DNA from: an uncultured Fastidiosipila sp.
GTDB lineage: Bacteria; Bacillota; Clostridia; Saccharofermentanales; Fastidiosipilaceae
Direction of reading: 5' to 3'
Length of the DNA stretch: 64,000 bases
NCBI GenBank assembly: GCA_947253875.1
Contig: CAMYAM010000005.1
Span: forward strand, 1-64,000
A program made the position numbers and the translations under genes. Every line of letters begins with the position of its first letter. Positions within the stretch are counted from its first letter, which is position 1. The notes below the pieces were generated by a model. The model worked only from the letters and a program-made list of their open reading frames with translations, searched no databases and was not told the origin of the DNA. Below, piece after piece: positions 62,529 to 64,000 of the stretch.

Positions 62529-63324
62529 AAGAATATATGCTGTAGCCAGAAAAGATATTTTAGACGTTATAAGTGATAAAGAATCAATGCTCGCTATAAC
62601 TTTGTTGCCACTAATAATGTCAGTCTTTATGCCATTATTGCTGATAATTATTTTCAAGTTTAGTGGTGAGGTAAATAATGGTAGCGATTTGAACAAACTC
62701 TTGAGTATTTTACCAAATGAAGTTTTGCCTGATGTCGGAAATACTGAAATTAAAATGCTTGTAGTTACTTTAACAATACTATTAGCACCTATATTTTTGA
62801 TGATTCCAGTGATGATATCATCGGTAATTGCATCATATAGTTTCATAGGCGAAAAAGAAAACAAAACTCTTGAAGGCCTAATGTATACCCCAGTTACGAA
62901 TACAGAACTTATTATTGCCAAAGCTTTAGGTAGCTTTGTACCCTCAATATTGATAACAGCCTTGAGCATTGTAATTTATGCTGTCATAGTTAATTCAGCT
63001 ACTGGATATTTTCTAGGCTATGCTATTAGTTTAAACCTTAACTGGTTAGTTATGGCAATATTGCTAGTTCCTGCAGTGACTGTTCTTAGTATATTGATAA
63101 TTATTCTCGTATCTTTCAAAGTAAAAACTGCTAGAGCAGCTCAGTCAATATCGAGTTTAATTGCATTTCCAATATTGGCATTAGTAATTTCTCAAGTAAG
63201 CGGTGTATTCTATTTTGGGCTTGGGACGCAGATAATTTTGGCAGGAGTTTTGCTTTTGATTGATATAGCCTTATTAATATTTGTATCCAATAAAATTAAT
63301 CGTGAGAAGTTTCTTGTTTCTTAG
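62518..63324 (+). CDS. ABC-2-type transporter permease (NatB-like)
   Basis: This 268-residue membrane protein has six hydrophobic segments and the ABC-2 line FIGEKENKTLEGLMYTPVTNTELIIAK, seen here in two pieces. The ATG at 62518 has AAGGAG upstream and lies within the end of the ATPase gene, so the two are translationally coupled. It forms the channel of the exporter. It lacks the large extracellular loop of full-length NatB, with only about 45 residues between the first two helices. Confidence 0.85.
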   Translation: MNYKRIYAVARKDILDVISDKESMLAITLLPLIMSVFMPLLLIIIFKFSGEVNNGSDLNKLLSILPNEVLPDVGNTEIKMLVVTLTILLAPIFLMIPVMISSVIASYSFIGEKENKTLEGLMYTPVTNTELIIAKALGSFVPSILITALSIVIYAVIVNSATGYFLGYAISLNLNWLVMAILLVPAVTVLSILIIILVSFKVKTARAAQSISSLIAFPILALVISQVSGVFYFGLGTQIILAGVLLLIDIALLIFVSNKINREKFLVS

Positions 63325-63499
63325 CTTTGCCTAAAGAAGAAAAATGCACCATAGACATCGCTAAAATTTTACAATTAGATAATGTATTTTTGAGTTATAG
63401 TGATGTAAAATTACTTTAACTTGAAATGTGGAGACTAAGTTCTAATTATTAGTCTTTGCAAACAAGGTCAAGTTAGATTTTAACAGGGGTGTTTGAGAA

Positions 63500-64000
63500 A
63501 TGCTTGACCAATCTGATAATACAATTATTAAAGTTAAAAACCTGCATAAACTTTATAAAGTAGGTACGCAATATGTTCATGCTTTGGCTGGGGTTAGTTT
63601 CGAAGTTGAGCGTGGTGAGTTTTGCGCAATTGTCGGAACTAGTGGTTCTGGTAAATCTACTTTGCTGAATATGCTAGCTGGTTTAGAGCCACCGAGCAAA
63701 GGTGAGATTATCATTGGAAATAGGGCTTTAGTTGGTCTTAGCGAAAGTGAGCTAGTTAAATTCAGAAGAGAAAATGTTGGTTTTATTTTTCAATCTTTTA
63801 ACTTAATTCAAACTATGAACTGCATTGAGAACGTGGCTTTGCCTTTAACTTTTAGAGGAGAAAGTCGAGTTAAGCGTGAAAAAATCGCAGTAAGAATCCT
63901 GAAAAGCTTGGGACTTTATGAGCATCGTTATCATAAGGCGAATGAACTCTCTGGTGGTCAGCAGCAGCGTGTCGGTATAGCAAGAGCTTTGGCAGTTAAA
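63500..64000 (+). CDS. ABC transporter ATPase (LolD/MacB type), partial
   Basis: The frame runs from an ATG at 63500, with AGGGGTG upstream, to the window edge (167 codons). It shows Walker A GTSGSGKST, Q-loop FIFQSFNLIQ and signature ELSGGQQQRVGIARAL. This is the group that powers FtsX-like permeases, so a permease probably follows outside the window. The 175 bp before it, after the NatB-like gene, hold no gene. Confidence 0.88.
   Translation, partial: MLDQSDNTIIKVKNLHKLYKVGTQYVHALAGVSFEVERGEFCAIVGTSGSGKSTLLNMLAGLEPPSKGEIIIGNRALVGLSESELVKFRRENVGFIFQSFNLIQTMNCIENVALPLTFRGESRVKREKIAVRILKSLGLYEHRYHKANELSGGQQQRVGIARALAVK

Noticed and set aside
63432..63455. Seven-bp stem after the NatB-like permease as a terminator
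   Set aside because: The stem is short and only three T follow, so it cannot be told from chance pairing.

Overview
The window is AT-rich DNA with strong AGGAGG-type ribosome sites, lipoprotein signals, sortase-type C-termini and FtsX/ABC/two-component modules. This points to a Gram-positive, low-GC member of the Bacillota, probably an anaerobic, host- or gut-associated Clostridia-type bacterium. No rRNA is present to place it further, and I would not name a genus.

Layout. 1-5.6 kb: tail of a sortase-anchored protein, the Mg2+ transporter mgtE with a structured leader, a small secreted protein, an inositol-phosphatase-family enzyme, a gamma-glutamylcyclotransferase-like protein and thyA. 5.7-11.4 kb: an FtsX/ABC/FtsX transporter followed by its response regulator and histidine kinase. 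11.5-17 kb: an iron-type alcohol dehydrogenase, a GT28-type glycolipid glycosyltransferase and a Mg2+ P-type ATPase. 17.1-18.4 kb: tRNA-Val(CAC) whose 3' end is repeated 1.1 kb downstream around gene debris, the signature of a decayed integrated element. 18.6-25.3 kb: an SDR with a zinc-finger tail, a PepSY lipoprotein, a broken beta-lactamase-family start, cysK-cysE and an exonuclease/endonuclease/phosphatase-family protein. 25.7-31.9 kb: a 2085-residue cell-wall-anchored GH85 endo-beta-N-acetylglucosaminidase. 32-36.6 kb: a cupin, a secreted MTA/SAH-nucleosidase-like lipoprotein and the metN-metI-metQ methionine importer.

36.9-55 kb is the most coherent region: an N-acetylhexosamine-kinase-like gene, two decayed genes (a frameshifted AraC regulator and a GH3 fragment), a GH2 beta-mannosidase, a GH36 alpha-galactosidase, a LacI regulator, a divergent AraC regulator, and a tight operon of sugar-binding lipoprotein, two permeases, a disaccharide 2-epimerase, two GH130 phosphorylases and two different SGNH acetylesterases (CE2-like and CE17-like). 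Together they form a complete intracellular route for acetylated galacto(gluco)mannan oligosaccharides: import, deacetylation, galactose removal, epimerisation of mannobiose to mannosylglucose and phosphorolysis to mannose-1-phosphate. No endomannanase is seen, so the cell may depend on oligosaccharides released elsewhere. The surface GH85 and the hexosamine kinase nearby suggest a linked interest in mannose-rich N-glycans.

55-59.8 kb holds a separate glycan module: a winged-helix regulator, GH43 and GH2, with a nested inverted repeat in the divergent promoter region. 59.9-61.4 kb is a solitary trpB behind a clear promoter, a compact riboswitch-like fold and a terminator. The window ends in an ABC-2-type ATPase/permease pair and the start of a LolD/MacB-type ABC ATPase.

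The points most worth a second look are the unidentified structured leader of trpB, the mini-element copies lodged in two terminator loops, the tRNA-Val integration scar, the MTA/SAH-nucleosidase relative with Asn in place of the catalytic Asp, and the mannan locus with its neighbouring N-glycan genes.
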